In this document: positions 1-10,144 of the stretch, in pieces | Numbering within the stretch: the stretch's first letter is position 1 | Layout: every line of letters begins with the position of its first letter | From: Zygnema cylindricum | Lineage: Eukaryota; Streptophyta; Zygnematophyceae; Zygnematales; Zygnemataceae | Direction of reading: 5' to 3' | DNA: 34,849 nucleotides | Assembly: GCA_037447655.1 (NCBI GenBank) | Contig: JBBHKE010002306.1 | Span: forward strand, 126,001 to 160,849 | Notes under the pieces: generated by a model | What the model was told of the DNA's origin: nothing | The model's input: only the letters and a program-made list of their open reading frames with translations | The model's database searches: none | Program-made: the position numbers and the translations under genes

Positions 1-499
1 CCGTAACCCCAGCAGTTGCTCCATTCTACCCTCAACTTTCCCCCTTTAATTCCTCCATGTAACTACTTTTCTCGATGTTTTAATTTTATCATTTTCTGCA
101 AATGTTTTCTTCTACCTTTGGTTTTTGTATATCTGTATCTTCTTCTTGATCTCTTACAACATTCTAGTCTCCTCATAGAATCTAAACTTCTTCCATTGTG
201 TGTCTTCTCATTTCCTCTATAACGTGTGGATTTCTTCATTTATTTTTTGTCTTTACGCGTAGATCTGCCACTCCCCTTAAGTGTATTCATTTTGAATCCT
301 TTTTCATTTATTTGCTTTTTCCTCTTCCTAGTATTCTTTCTTATTTCCCATATTCCTCCAATTTCTATCTGTTCTTTACTGAGTTGATTAATTTTTTAAT
401 CCACACTATTTCTACTTCTGATGTTAACTCGCCATTTAGTGTGGGTGTACCATTATCTTTTTCATCATCTTCTCTTTGCCCTTCTCTAAGTTATGATTT
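1..499 (-). repeat. Exact partial copy of element I internal region
   Basis: Base for base this stretch equals 8463-8961 (constant offset 8462), which lies inside the minus-strand LTR element I, downstream of its gag. Identity stops abruptly at 499/8961 (next bases g versus c). The left limit is unknown because the window starts inside the repeat. It is therefore the edge of a second copy of the element family or of a recent segmental duplication. The open frames in it are shared with the other copy but look like non-coding pyrimidine-rich sequence. Confidence 0.9.
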
Positions 500-2879
500 G
501 CACCGGATGAGACATGTCACCGTTTGATAGAAGAGAATCAGATCTTCTCAATTGTCCAATTATGTCGCTTTGTGTGAGCCTTTTATTCTTTGACAAACAA
601 CCTCTACCTTTCAATTTATTGACTTCACTCCTCTTTACTTTGCGATTGGCACTTGTCTAGGCGACCCTCTTGGAGAACCTTTGCTAACTATTGCTCGTTA
701 CCAGGCCCTTTGCAATTCCTGTACCGCTTACCTTTCTTGCCTCGTGCGTTTTGTGGTGGTCGATATATTATCGGCCCTATAAACCATAGTGTGCCAAGCA
801 ATAACTTAATCAAAGATCGTTTGTCAAAACTCAACCTTTCAACCGTCAAAGTGGGTTGTTTTGTCACCTCGTGAGATTCTTCTTTCATTTACCTTGCCTC
901 GTGGTTTTCAATCTCCTCCTCCATCCAAGGCATTCGTGTGTCGAGTTGCCTACTTGGTTCGGATATTTTCGTGACCATACTTCTTGGTTTTGCTCTTCAG
1001 ATGAAACGTCTCACGTGGTCGGCCTTCCCAACCTTCTTGACCCCATGTCGCTTTTGATCTTGTGACAAGTGTTTGCTTCACCGTCCCTCCTACCTTACTA
1101 ACATTTCCCCTCCCACCCCAACATTTGTCTCATCTCTTTCCCTCTTTGATGATCGCCTTATGGACATCCTGTTTATATGTTGATTTGTGGGCTTTTGATC
1201 ATAAGTACAAGCCTACTACCCGCAATCAAGCACTGTCTCTGCAAAAGAATTGGGACTATCGACGGCACGTGTGGCTCCCGCTGCCATCGTACGACGTTGG
1301 TGCCTTATTGCCTCCGCTTTTGTCTTTCGGTTTCTAGTTCAGGATACTCGCGGTTTTGCTACCGTTGTTCCTTTTAGATAGTATCTTCGCCTTCTTGCGG
1401 TTCATTTTGGATGCGTCTTGTTCCATTCCTCCTGTTTCTTTAGCGAATATGCCGATTCTTTGCACCCTTGTCATTAAATCAATTTCACATGTCCAGGAAT
1501 CAATTTGTAAGAAGGATGTCGCCACCATTAAATTTGAGCTTCTCGAGGCGCTTACCTTTGATTCTTTGCGTGTGCTCTTTCTATCTTACAGTGGGTTGAT
1601 TTCGGAGCTTCGCTATTAACTAAACATATTTTATCCACTTTAGATTTCACGCTTGTTTTATTCACCGCCACCTTCATGTTCAGGCTTGGCCACTGTCATA
1701 CACCACAACTTGAACCTCTTGTTTGTCCTTTAGTCACGAAACGTTACGTTGAACTTACACGCAAATTGAAGAACGACGTGAAATGAAACCTCTGAAACTA
1801 AAGTATTAGAAGTCAAGTGTGAACATATTAAATCGCACAAAACCAAATAAACGTAGTACACTATAATAAAACGAACCGGCGTAAAAATATCAATTGGAAC
1901 TAAATGAAAAAAGTGGGAGTCGTCACGCGCGACCAAATCAAGCTACACTATTTACGATTGGCAATTAAATTTCAATTTTGCGGTTAAGTTAAATGCGAAC
2001 ATGTGCTCTCACTGCGGAGCTCACGTAAAGTCAGAAAGAGTCAGAATGTGACTGTGCCCAACACTTTTATTTACATGTGGTTGCCGCATTTATGTTACTG
2101 TAAACCTTGGCCGGCCGTGTGAAATGTTGATTTTATTATGACGGTCGACGTTCGCAAGCGCGGCAAAATTTTAACCGGTTGTATGAATATTTTGAAAGTC
2201 AAAGTTGTTCAACTAATTGAGCGTCAAATTTAAACTCAAATTTAATTGTACCAATGTGTACCTAAAACATATAATCTTTGACAAAGTGACGTAAGTGACT
2301 GTGCGCAACCAAAATAGTCACTGCCATGATTAATTCCCAAAAAAGAACGCACCGTTCTCACAATCTTGAGATTTTATGCACATTTTTCGGACAGCAGTGA
2401 ATGGTACGTGAATCGTTCGATCACCTGCACACACTCTATGAAGAGATTCCACCGTCCAATAGAGTAGATAATCAGCATTGTCCGTGAATATTCTTTATTA
2501 CACGGAAGAATCCATTCCTAATTTGTGGCCGTCTAATTGCCATCCTGATTACAATTCACTTTTTCTTTTGTTCGACTTGACAGGATTGCAGTAATCAACC
2601 AAATGCTCGGCCAATGAGAGCGGCCTGTCAGATATTTTCAAATCAAAAAAATTACGGGCAAGATATTTACATATTTTTGCACCATCTGTACAAAAATATG
2701 TAATCTTGAGAAGTATCGATTCTGCTGAGAAAAAATATGGCAGTTCGCTCTTTTTTTTTGACCGGCGGAATCGGGTGAAATGGTTTACAATGTATCGATT
2801 CTGTTCTGAGATGGAGGTCACAATCGGGTACCATAATCCGTATCCGATCTGTACCCTACTACAATTCGGTGAGCTTCGT
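500..2879. other. Unassigned intergenic sequence
   Basis: I recognise no gene, RNA gene or repeat here. The open frames are short (all under 116 codons) and carry no motif I know. The first 1.2 kb is pyrimidine-rich on the plus strand and directly abuts the copy of the LTR-element internal region, so it could be an unrecognised part of a related element. I found no reverse transcriptase, integrase or protease motif in either strand by eye. Confidence 0.4.
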
Positions 2880-3775
2880 TGCCCCACATAATACACAGCT
2901 CACAACAAGCCTCTAAGATAGCCTCAACCCATTTTAGTTTCCCCAACAATATTTATCACCCTCGCAAGCAATGACTCTGACCGACTTCACCCTAGTGAAG
3001 GCAGGACTCCCGTGAGTCTACTGCAAAAAGAATCACTGAATTTGCTCCCTTGAGCAGTAAGTTATTGAAGGTCAAATATGACCTTTATATACACAAGCTC
3101 TCTCACACAGAGGCGGCTAAATTTCACGAAGTCATAGTCTGCCTAATCACACTGCCTACTAGTAAACCCTAGACCAACAGAAAGATTGTAAGGTACAAGA
3201 AGGTACAGTGGCCGATGTACTTCTTGTACGGCCATTGTATGGCATGGCCTTCCAAGTGACGCTGTCAAATCGAGAGCCATGGTTCCTCTTCCCATCTTCT
3301 CCGGTGTCTAATTATATGATGCCATGTGGCATCGCGTGACGCTATCTCCAAAAGCTGCCAAAAAGTTCATTCCGGGTTAATGGTTGGAACGACGACCGTC
3401 CGATGAAAAACATTTACATGGTTGCGATTCGCGTCCGTGCGCCGTCGCTTTATATGCGTCTCTTCGTAAGTTTATTTCGTTAGATGAATTAGATGTTGCG
3501 TTATTGTTTAGTACATTGTCGCACCCATTACCTGTAACAATTCTTCAATGACTTAGCGGATAGGGCGGCATGCCATTTTTGACAATAGAGGACCTAGCAT
3601 CAAATCTAAGACGAACCAACATTTTTGATAGATTGACCTTCTATCCTCTGTTTCAGTCCGCTACCTTGGCCACCAAAGAGGCAACCATGGTTTTCTTCTC
3701 TTTAATGTACTTCTAAATTCTGCGACTACTTAAGAAGTAGAGAGAGAGAAAAGATACAAATTATCCTTTTCAACA
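2880..3775 (-). mobile_element. Copia-type LTR, diverged copy 1
   Basis: This region aligns along its whole length with 4080-5042 in the same orientation, with many substitutions and small indels. Read on the minus strand it starts TGTTGAAAAG and ends GTGGGGCA, the TG...CA ends of an LTR. No polypurine tract precedes it on the minus strand and the flanking 5-mers (ttcgt, gctgc) do not match. It is therefore probably a solo LTR or the remnant of a rearranged element. Shared blocks include one with tagggcggca and one with catggttcctc. Confidence 0.65.
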
Positions 3776-3900
3776 GCTGCGTCGGATCCGGAACGGATTC
3801 GGGTGCACGATTCTGGGGGCCGGCCGAATTCGTCAAGGTGGTTAAAAAAAAAAGGGTACGGCCAGATTCGGGTATCTGATTGCGACTTTTGACCTCACCA
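3776..3900. mobile_element. Fragment related to the hAT MITE at 31106-31664
   Basis: The stretch containing ggaacggattcgggtgc, a ggccgg block, a run of A and attgcgactttt resembles the internal part of the hAT-type MITE at 31106-31664 (same order: ggaacggattcggttgc, ggccggg, poly-A). Similarity is partial and I see no matching terminal repeats or target duplication, so this is an old truncated relative at best. Confidence 0.4.
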
Positions 3901-4203
3901 ACGGGATATCGGCAACGTCTTATAGCACATATATTCTTTGTAAAATAAATTCGGAATCATCGCAATACTATTCCAATAAAAATGTTTGATTTATGCGATA
4001 TATAAATCTTGCAAAAATAGTAGATTGATTTCGTATTAAACTCCAGTACAGTAATATACTTACTTTCGACAAACTCCATTAGCCCAAAGAATATGAAGCT
4101 TATATAAGACCTCTAGGATAATGCTTGCCCCTTCCTCTTTCCCACTAATCAAGTGCCACCCTGGCACACAAATATTTTGACCACCCTCACCCTTGTGAGG
4201 CCC

Positions 4204-4285
4204 GACTCCCCTAACCCGATCGCAAAAAGAATCACTGAATGCTCGACTCCTCTAACCCGATCGCAAAAAGAATCATTGAATGCTC
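4204..4285. repeat. 41-bp tandem duplication in LTR copy 2
   Basis: Two adjacent 41-bp units start at 4204 and 4245, each with gactcc near the start and gaatgctc at the end. They differ at two positions. The homologous part of LTR copy 1 has one unit. Confidence 0.85.
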
Positions 4286-4776
4286 CCTTGAGCTGTAAGT
4301 TATTGATGGTCAAAGAATACCTTTATATATACAAGCTCTCTCAGAGAGAGGCGCTTAATTTTTACTAAGTCTTAGTCTGCCTACTCACAACTGTCTACTA
4401 CTAAACCATAGACCAATAGGAAGACTGTAAGGTACAAGAAAGTATGGTGGCCGATGTACTTCTTGTACGACCATTGTACGGTATGACCTTCCAAGTGACG
4501 CCCGTCTGATCGGGAGCCATGGTTCCTCCACCCATCTTCTCCTATGTGATGCCACGTGGCATTGCGTGACGCTATCTTCGAAAGTCGCCAAATGTTCATT
4601 CCGGGTTGGCAGCTACAACGACGAATGTCCGATCGCATATATTTACATGGTTGTGATTCGCGTCCGTGCAAAATGTCACATACCGTTACTTCATATGCGC
4701 GCCTGAATCAGTTTGTTGTGTTAAATGAATTAGCCGCCGCGTAAATGTTTGTTACAATATCAAACCATGTATGAGT

Positions 4777-4854
4777 ATCGATTCTACAATGACTAAACGG
4801 ATAGGGCGGCAGGCTATCGATTATACGATGACTAAACGGATAGGGCGGTAGGTT
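4777..4854. repeat. 39-bp tandem duplication in LTR copy 2
   Basis: Two units (4777-4815 and 4816-4854) share atcgatt, gactaaacggatagggcgg and a closing agg. They differ at a few bases. LTR copy 1 has a single equivalent around 3550-3580. Confidence 0.8.
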
Positions 4855-5042
4855 ACTCAGGACTATGTAGGACCCAATATCAAATCCGAGTCAGTCCAAT
4901 CATTTTTTTAGAAAGTCCTCTATTTCAGTCTGCCACCTTCGGACCAAAGTAGGCAGCCATGGTTTCGTGTTCTTTGATTCTATCTCTCTCTCTCTAAAGT
5001 CTAACAAACACATAAGTGAACTATGAATTACTCTTTTCAACA

Positions 5043-5053
5043 CTCCCCTTAAT
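5043..5053 (-). promoter_or_regulatory. Polypurine tract of the decayed copia element
   Basis: ATTAAGGGGAG on the minus strand lies immediately before the TG start of the LTR at 5042. It would have primed plus-strand synthesis in reverse transcription. Confidence 0.6.
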
Positions 5054-5059
5054 TCCTAG

Positions 5060-5600
5060 TCACTTTTCAATTTTAATCCATAATTTTCTTTGCAATAAAT
5101 CAACTTAGGGGAAGGCACTAGTTTTGTCATCAGTTATGCAATAATTTCTCTATCAGTTTTATGAACCAGTTTAATGATTTTATTTTCAACCTTCTCTTTG
5201 GCAAATCTTAGTCTAATATCCATATGTTTAGCTTTGAAATGATGTTTCGGATTAGCTGCAATAGAGATAGCAGCTTGATTATCACAAAAAAAAAATTGAG
5301 TTCCAAACTTCATTAACCCAAGTTTTTCAAGAAGAGATTTTACTCACATTATTTCTTTGGTGGCAGCACAGGAATCTATGTATTCAGCCTCTATAATGGA
5401 ATGCACAACTATTGGGGTTAAAGCCACGACTCGGAAAAGCCATTCTATTGGAAAAATGGAACAGATGGCAACTACTTGATTGTCCAAAGAACAGAAACCG
5501 TCCCAATTTATAGTATTTCCCATCTTCGCGAATGACCGTTGACAAATGCGAACTTGCATAAATGGCGGCACATGAAACTTTGGTTTCAAATTTTAATTTG
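5060..5600 (-). pseudogene. Ty1/copia RNase H domain, decayed
   Basis: Minus-strand translation shows the C-terminal part of a copia polyprotein. An early NWDG segment corresponds to the usual ADWAG-type block. It is followed by IIEAEYI with AATKEIM, then VKSLLEKLG, CDNQAAISIAANPKHH, KAKHMDIRLRFAKEKV and finally LMTKLVPSPKL. These match the order of copia RNase H motifs (S-EAEY catalytic Glu, DNQ-A-A-NP-H, KHI, LTK-P). In-frame TGA replaces the Trp normally after KEIM, and a TAA interrupts the segment before LMTK. The part between NWDG and the EAEY block is poorly conserved, probably frameshifted. It lies directly upstream of the PPT and 3' LTR at 5053-4080. No reverse transcriptase or integrase sequence was found upstream, so the element is 5'-truncated or rearranged. 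It belongs to a different, autonomous copia lineage from element I, whose LTR is unrelated. Confidence 0.8.
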
Positions 5601-6458
5601 TTCAAAATGAAAACGAATTGGTTTCTTTAGAATTTCAAAAACAAAACAAAAAAATGGAGGAAAAATGGCGCAGGAAACTTCGAAGGTCAATGGATGGTTA
5701 ACGAGGCGTGACAGGATGTCTTTCAACCAAGATTTTTTTGTCGAACAGGGTGGCTTTGATGTCAAAAGGCACACACCTTTTGCCACATGCAAGTTTATTA
5801 CTTCACGTCCGTCGTGAATCAAATCAAACTTTTATAAGTGTACGTATAGACGCATCTAGTGTGCGCAAAGTTCCTCCTGGAAATAGATGAGGAGACATTC
5901 CAAGCAATAGATAGAAAAGGCGTTTGCATCGAAAATTCAAAAGCAGACAGTGGAAATTTCCGCCAAAAAATTTGGAGAATCTTGCCAAATCTCCAGTAAA
6001 CACGTTTTGTAAATAAATAAAAAAATACAGCGCGGCTTAGTACGGGAAGGTGTTTTTCGCAGTAAACAACCCCAATTTTTGCCTGATGGAGCACGACTCT
6101 TATGAATAGATTGTACCTTGTATATACTTTTTGTAAATAAAAAAAAAAAATACAGCACGACTTAGTACGGAAAAATACTTTTCGCGGTAAACAACCATAC
6201 TTTCGACCCTTATGAGTAGATTGTACCTTGTATATACTTTTTGTACGCTACATTTATTTTATTGGCCTATGGTTAAGTGGATAGTGGCTCAGAGTAGGTT
6301 CTTAGAAGTTAGACAACTTTTGTGATACTCTCTCTCCGAAATATCATCTATATAAAGAGGTTAACTTTGAACTACCATAACAATCAGCTCGAGTGAGCTT
6401 TCTCACTAATTCTTTTTGAGTTGGAATTAAGGCAGTTTTGTGGTTAAATAGATGAGGT
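5601..6458. other. Unassigned sequence with a tandem duplication
   Basis: No gene is seen. 6005-6240 is an imperfect tandem duplication, listed separately. At about 6350 there is ctatataaagagg, followed about 70 bases later by tggaattaaggcag. The latter weakly resembles the plant retrotransposon primer-binding site TGGTATCAGAGC and could be the end of another old LTR, but I do not regard that as shown. Element I is inserted at the right edge. Confidence 0.35.
6005..6240. repeat. Imperfect tandem duplication, about 110-125 bp units
   Basis: Two adjacent units share ttgtaaataaa, atacagc, cttagtacgg, gtaaacaacc and tagattgtaccttgtatata in the same order. The second unit is slightly shorter. They carry an A-rich tract at the start. 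Confidence 0.75.
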
Positions 6459-7487
6459 TGTTGTCGATAGCCTATTTCAGCCATGGATACTAACGGAAAC
6501 ACCCATAGACTACCTCAAAAACAGTTGTGTTTTAGACAGCACAGATTACTCCACTATAAACAAAATCATCTCAAACTTCACCAAAGTGCAGTATATCATA
6601 GATATTATAAACTCCCAAATTAAAACCTAAATCCCCTAAGGAATCTAGAAGATATAAGCTCCAAAGTTTCCCAAAAACACTTGACAACTTCTCAAACTAA
6701 TCAGGTAGACTTCTCACAGAATTCTACAAAAATAGCAAATCAAACTGAAACTTCACACACATATAGTTGCTAGATCATTGAATACATTCACAAAGTTTCA
6801 CATCAAAAAATCAATCAGAGTGATCACACTAACAGGTCAAAGTTGTTGAAAAACAGTCTAAAATGTCTTTGATTAACTTAGCTGTGATAAGTAAAATAGT
6901 CTAAGTCCTACAAGTTATACTCAAAGAGTTCACTACTTAATGTACGGAGACATACCATTGGTACGTTATCTACCACCTACCTAAATTATTGTGAGTATAC
7001 GAATAATTCGAGGTATGTGAGACTGACTAAATCTACACTAATAAACTAATAAGCAAAAGACAAACCCCTATTGTATAGAATATTTACACCGACACCTCCG
7101 CAAAGTCAACTTGCTTAGTCACTTGTGATTGTCTTGTGAATCTCGTCCACCGACTTGATTCAAATCAACCGCAACTGCGTTGTCAACTTCGTCCCAGCTG
7201 CGTTGTCCTATTTAAAGTACACTTGTCTCAAAATAGATGCGTCGTACCGGAGGCGCATATTTCAACATTTCGTTTATTTCAAATCGGATCGCCTCGCGAT
7301 CCTCCGTCCATTTCTTACTGCGTGTTCACACCACTCAATAAGTCCTTTGCTTCACTTTAGTTTTATCCGTACGTTCGCTCCCCCAATCCGTGAATCCATT
7401 CAAACCTCCACATTTATAATATACACACAAAATGTCGCATGTGTACAAAATGTTGCGTTCGCACGAAACTGAGTTTTCAAAACAACA
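6459..7487 (-). repeat. Element I 3' LTR
   Basis: Homologous to 10145-11173 and, more distantly, to the LTRs at 17394-18394 and 27839-28856 in the opposite orientation. It has TG...CA ends on the minus strand and is preceded there by a PPT reading ...TTTTCAGGGGAG. Confidence 0.88.
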
Positions 7488-7512
7488 CTCCCCTGAAAAT
7501 TTAGTTTTCTGA
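7461..7512 (-). other. Hairpin straddling the PPT/U3 junction (element I)
   Basis: Arms at 7461-7478 (gcacgaaactgagttttc) and 7495-7512 (beginning gaaaatttagttttct) are largely complementary. They enclose the PPT and the first bases of the LTR. The equivalent inverted repeat occurs in elements II and III. Confidence 0.6.
7488..7501 (-). promoter_or_regulatory. Polypurine tract of element I
   Basis: On the minus strand the bases preceding the 3' LTR read ATTTTCAGGGGAG, directly followed by TGTTGTTTTG. The same arrangement precedes the 3' LTR of element III. Confidence 0.65.
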
Positions 7513-7812
7513 ACCCGGAATAAAATATGCAGGGTGTCAAGTGTCAAACGTCACCACTACTTCCGTTGCGTTGCTATGCTGCGTTGTGATGCGAACTGCT
7601 GCTGATTCACCACTGCTTCAGCTGCGTTGCTGTGATAGTTTGACATAGCAGCGGCGGTAATATGTCATCACAGTTGCGCTGCTCTCCATAGTTGTGTACA
7701 TCCCAATTTCTCCTCCCCTTCGCGATCCTCCATGTAAGTCCATACCAAATCACATAAAATCGTCGACCGAGTACTCCCCTAATTTGCATATATCCCGTAG
7801 TGTATTTATAGC

Positions 7813-7857
7813 GAAACTAAGTCTTCAACAACAATACTCCCCTTAAGACTTCGTTTC
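7813..7857 (-). other. Second, internal PPT-like hairpin (element I)
   Basis: Arms gaaactaagtctt (7813-7825) and aagacttcgtttc (7845-7857) are complementary at 12 of 13 positions. The loop, read on the minus strand, contains AAGGGGAG followed by TATTGTTGTTG, a near copy of the PPT plus LTR start found at 7487. Counterparts exist in element II (20677-20719) and element III (27446-27483) with different arm sequences that still pair. Confidence 0.6.
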
Positions 7858-8462
7858 ATGCACCCCTGCGATACCCTTTCAAATGCAACTAATTGTCCCT
7901 TGTACATTTACTCCAGTTCCAATTGTCACTTATTGTTGTACTTCTCCCCCTTCTAAATTCTGACCTTTACCTTGTCAAAAATCCTTGGTTCACTTAGCAG
8001 CTCTCCAATCGTCCTCTTGCATGTGTTCCGCTATCGATCGTGCTAACTATCGCCTTGCCAACCGAGAATTATACTTTAGATTAAAAATGTATTCCTTTCG
8101 CAATTCGCGCTTTTCACTTCCCATGTTCAATTTTGTTTTTGAGTGTTTCTCCAACTATTTTCCCACCCACTTGAAGCACTACCTGTCTGCCATTTACTCG
8201 CCACCTCTACTAATCTACCCTTTACTGCCAAACTACTACTCCAAAAGTCTGAAATGTCCAATCGCACTCACAACACTTCTTTTGCATTAGTCCAACCTCT
8301 CTCCAAACAATCTTTCACCCTAAACACACCATTGCTTCCGCTGTCTTGATGTAAGATTACACTTTGTAAGGGTAAAAAGATTTTCCCAATGTGATTAAAT
8401 TATGCAATTTTCTATATCGCCATGCTGCCCTAGTCGGACATCGAAGCTGTGCTAATCATACA

Positions 8463-8961
8463 CCGTAACCCCAGCAGTTGCTCCATTCTACCCTCAACTT
8501 TCCCCCTTTAATTCCTCCATGTAACTACTTTTCTCGATGTTTTAATTTTATCATTTTCTGCAAATGTTTTCTTCTACCTTTGGTTTTTGTATATCTGTAT
8601 CTTCTTCTTGATCTCTTACAACATTCTAGTCTCCTCATAGAATCTAAACTTCTTCCATTGTGTGTCTTCTCATTTCCTCTATAACGTGTGGATTTCTTCA
8701 TTTATTTTTTGTCTTTACGCGTAGATCTGCCACTCCCCTTAAGTGTATTCATTTTGAATCCTTTTTCATTTATTTGCTTTTTCCTCTTCCTAGTATTCTT
8801 TCTTATTTCCCATATTCCTCCAATTTCTATCTGTTCTTTACTGAGTTGATTAATTTTTTAATCCACACTATTTCTACTTCTGATGTTAACTCGCCATTTA
8901 GTGTGGGTGTACCATTATCTTTTTCATCATCTTCTCTTTGCCCTTCTCTAAGTTATGATTT
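8463..8961 (-). repeat. Copy of the window-start repeat inside element I
   Basis: Identical to 1-499. It covers the part of element I from just past the end of the Lys/Glu-rich ORF toward the 3' LTR. Confidence 0.9.
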
Positions 8962-9306
8962 CAGTTCAATGTTCTCCATTTCTAAAGAATATTCTTCAGC
9001 CAAATTTACTTCTCTAACTCCATTTTTTTTAAGAATCTCTTCTCCTTTTAAGTCATTTTCACACACCAATCTATCAAAAGAAATAGTCACAAAAATCGAG
9101 CCTTTTTCACTCTCTTCTCTTTCCACACTATCTTCGGTCTCAATAATTTTTCCAATTCCTTCTACTTCTCCTCTTCCTTTAGTTACCTCGTACTTTAGTA
9201 TGTTTGTGTCACTCACGAATCTATCATAGGAACTATTGACAGTATCTGGATCAATTTCTGTCACCTCTTTCTCCTCGGGACTCTTTCTCCTCATCCCAAA
9301 CAACAT
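8953..9306 (-). pseudogene. Lys/Glu-rich repetitive ORF downstream of gag (element I)
   Basis: This is a 117-codon open stretch rich in Glu, Lys, Ser and Val. It contains two diverged copies of one module. The first has YDRFVSDTNILKYEVTKGRG and the second has FDRLVCENDLKGEEI followed by a GVREV segment, spaced about 55 residues apart. Element III has the same two-module order at 26277-26700, and element II has more modules at 19230-19700. No known domain is recognised. In element II this region is in one frame with the gag zinc knuckle, so it was probably the C-terminal extension of a longer Gag. Here it is separated from gag by stops. I cannot assign a function. Confidence 0.55.
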
Positions 9307-9430
9307 AGAAGGTCGCTAAGTATATAAATTCGTCAACAAAAGTTGTATGCCTTTTGTCATCAGTCGAGTCTTGTCTCTCACTCATGAAAGCACCTGATTC
9401 TCTTCTTGTTTAGGGTCGAACCAGGTTGTT

Positions 9431-10140
9431 TTACAATCCATTTCTGAAATCTCCTGTAACACATACACTTTTATAGGACAAACATACCCTGAAGGTATGT
9501 CCTAAATCATTACAATAAAAGTAATTCTTAGGTAAACCAACGAACTCACTATTACTTTTAATTTTCTTAAACTGAGACTTAGATTCCTTTATATTCCTCT
9601 CACTTAATAATACCTTTCTACAAGCCTCTTCATCTAAAACAACTCGTCTAGCTACAATTAGGCTCCAATCTTTTTTATCAATTAAAGTCAATCGATCTAA
9701 TGCACTCTTATATTTTTCAGGTAGCCTTCTCATTAATACGAGAGCTTTTTGAGCATTTGTAAAGTTTCCTCCTACCAAATCATTTTTTGCAAATAATACT
9801 TGTAAGTCAATACAGTGTTTCTTCATACTGCCTCCTACATACTTGTATTCAACTATTTTGGTAACACTAAGCCAATGATATAAAGACATCTTTGCATATG
9901 TACATTCTAAGCACTTCCATAATTCAGCTTCCTTTTTAAACTTATGTGTGTCATTACCAAATTCTCAGTCAAGGAGTTCTCAATAACCCTTTGACACTCA
10001 TGATTTTTCTTTTTCCATCCATTTGATGTTTCAAACAAAGTACTGTCCAACTCTATCATCTCGAAGTAGCTCTCGAGCACACTCTTCTATTAGTGATATT
10101 TAGATCCATCAAATATGGGTAGCCATGGGTGTGGGCCCAT
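9431..10140 (-). pseudogene. Copia-type gag, decayed (element I)
   Basis: On the minus strand the frame opens at the ATG inside the primer-binding site with MGPHPWLPIFDGSKYH, a typical copia Gag N-terminus. It is then broken by adjacent TAA and TAG, and the DVVEG segment seen in elements II/III is shortened. After a further frame change near the SLYHWL segment it is open for 152 codons to 9431. The middle part includes IDLQVLFAKNDLVGG, ALVLMRRLPEKYKSAL and LTLIDKKDWSL (the UBN2/gag-polypeptide region). A zinc knuckle reads CNDLGHTFRVC preceded by Y-F-Y, so the first Cys of CX2C is Tyr here whereas elements II and III have Cys. Gag would package element RNA in virus-like particles. This copy cannot make a full protein. 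Confidence 0.82.
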
Positions 10141-10144
10141 AACT
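10131..10144 (-). promoter_or_regulatory. Primer-binding site of element I (initiator tRNA-Met anticodon type)
   Basis: Immediately after the 5' LTR the minus strand reads AGTTATGGGCCCAC. Except for the first base this is complementary to the anticodon stem-loop of initiator tRNA-Met (GUGGGCCCAUAACC in plants). Elements II and III have GGTTATGGGCCCAC. Drosophila copia uses the same internal tRNA segment. Confidence 0.75.

Larger units (their letters stand above)
4080..5042 (-). mobile_element. 3' LTR of a decayed copia element (LTR copy 2)
   Basis: On the minus strand this LTR begins TGTTGAAAAGAG directly after a polypurine tract (ATTAAGGGGAG). That tract lies just downstream of a decayed RNase H domain, the expected order RNase H - PPT - 3' LTR. 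It is diverged from copy 1 at 2880-3775. The far end reads ...GGGCTA instead of CA, consistent with mutation. It contains two internal tandem duplications (41 bp at 4204-4285 and 39 bp at 4777-4854) absent from copy 1. Confidence 0.7.

Noticed and set aside
653-1619. Overlapping ORFs possibly representing pol opposite or downstream of the repeat at 1-499
   Set aside because: I searched both strands for copia RT, integrase and RNase H motifs and found none.
2549-2896. 115-codon minus-strand ORF
   Set aside because: No motif recognised, it overlaps an LTR boundary at 2880, and a chance open frame of this length is plausible.
6340-6440. TATA-like ctatataaagagg and a weak TGGTATCAGAGC-like site suggesting another LTR with primer site
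   Set aside because: The primer-site match is only about 10 of 14 bases and no partner LTR was found. It is mentioned only as a possibility.
7136-7472. ORFs in the LTRs of element I (also at 10838-11158)
   Set aside because: They occur in the U3/R region of both LTRs on the strand opposite to gag, and differ by frameshifts and replacements between copies.
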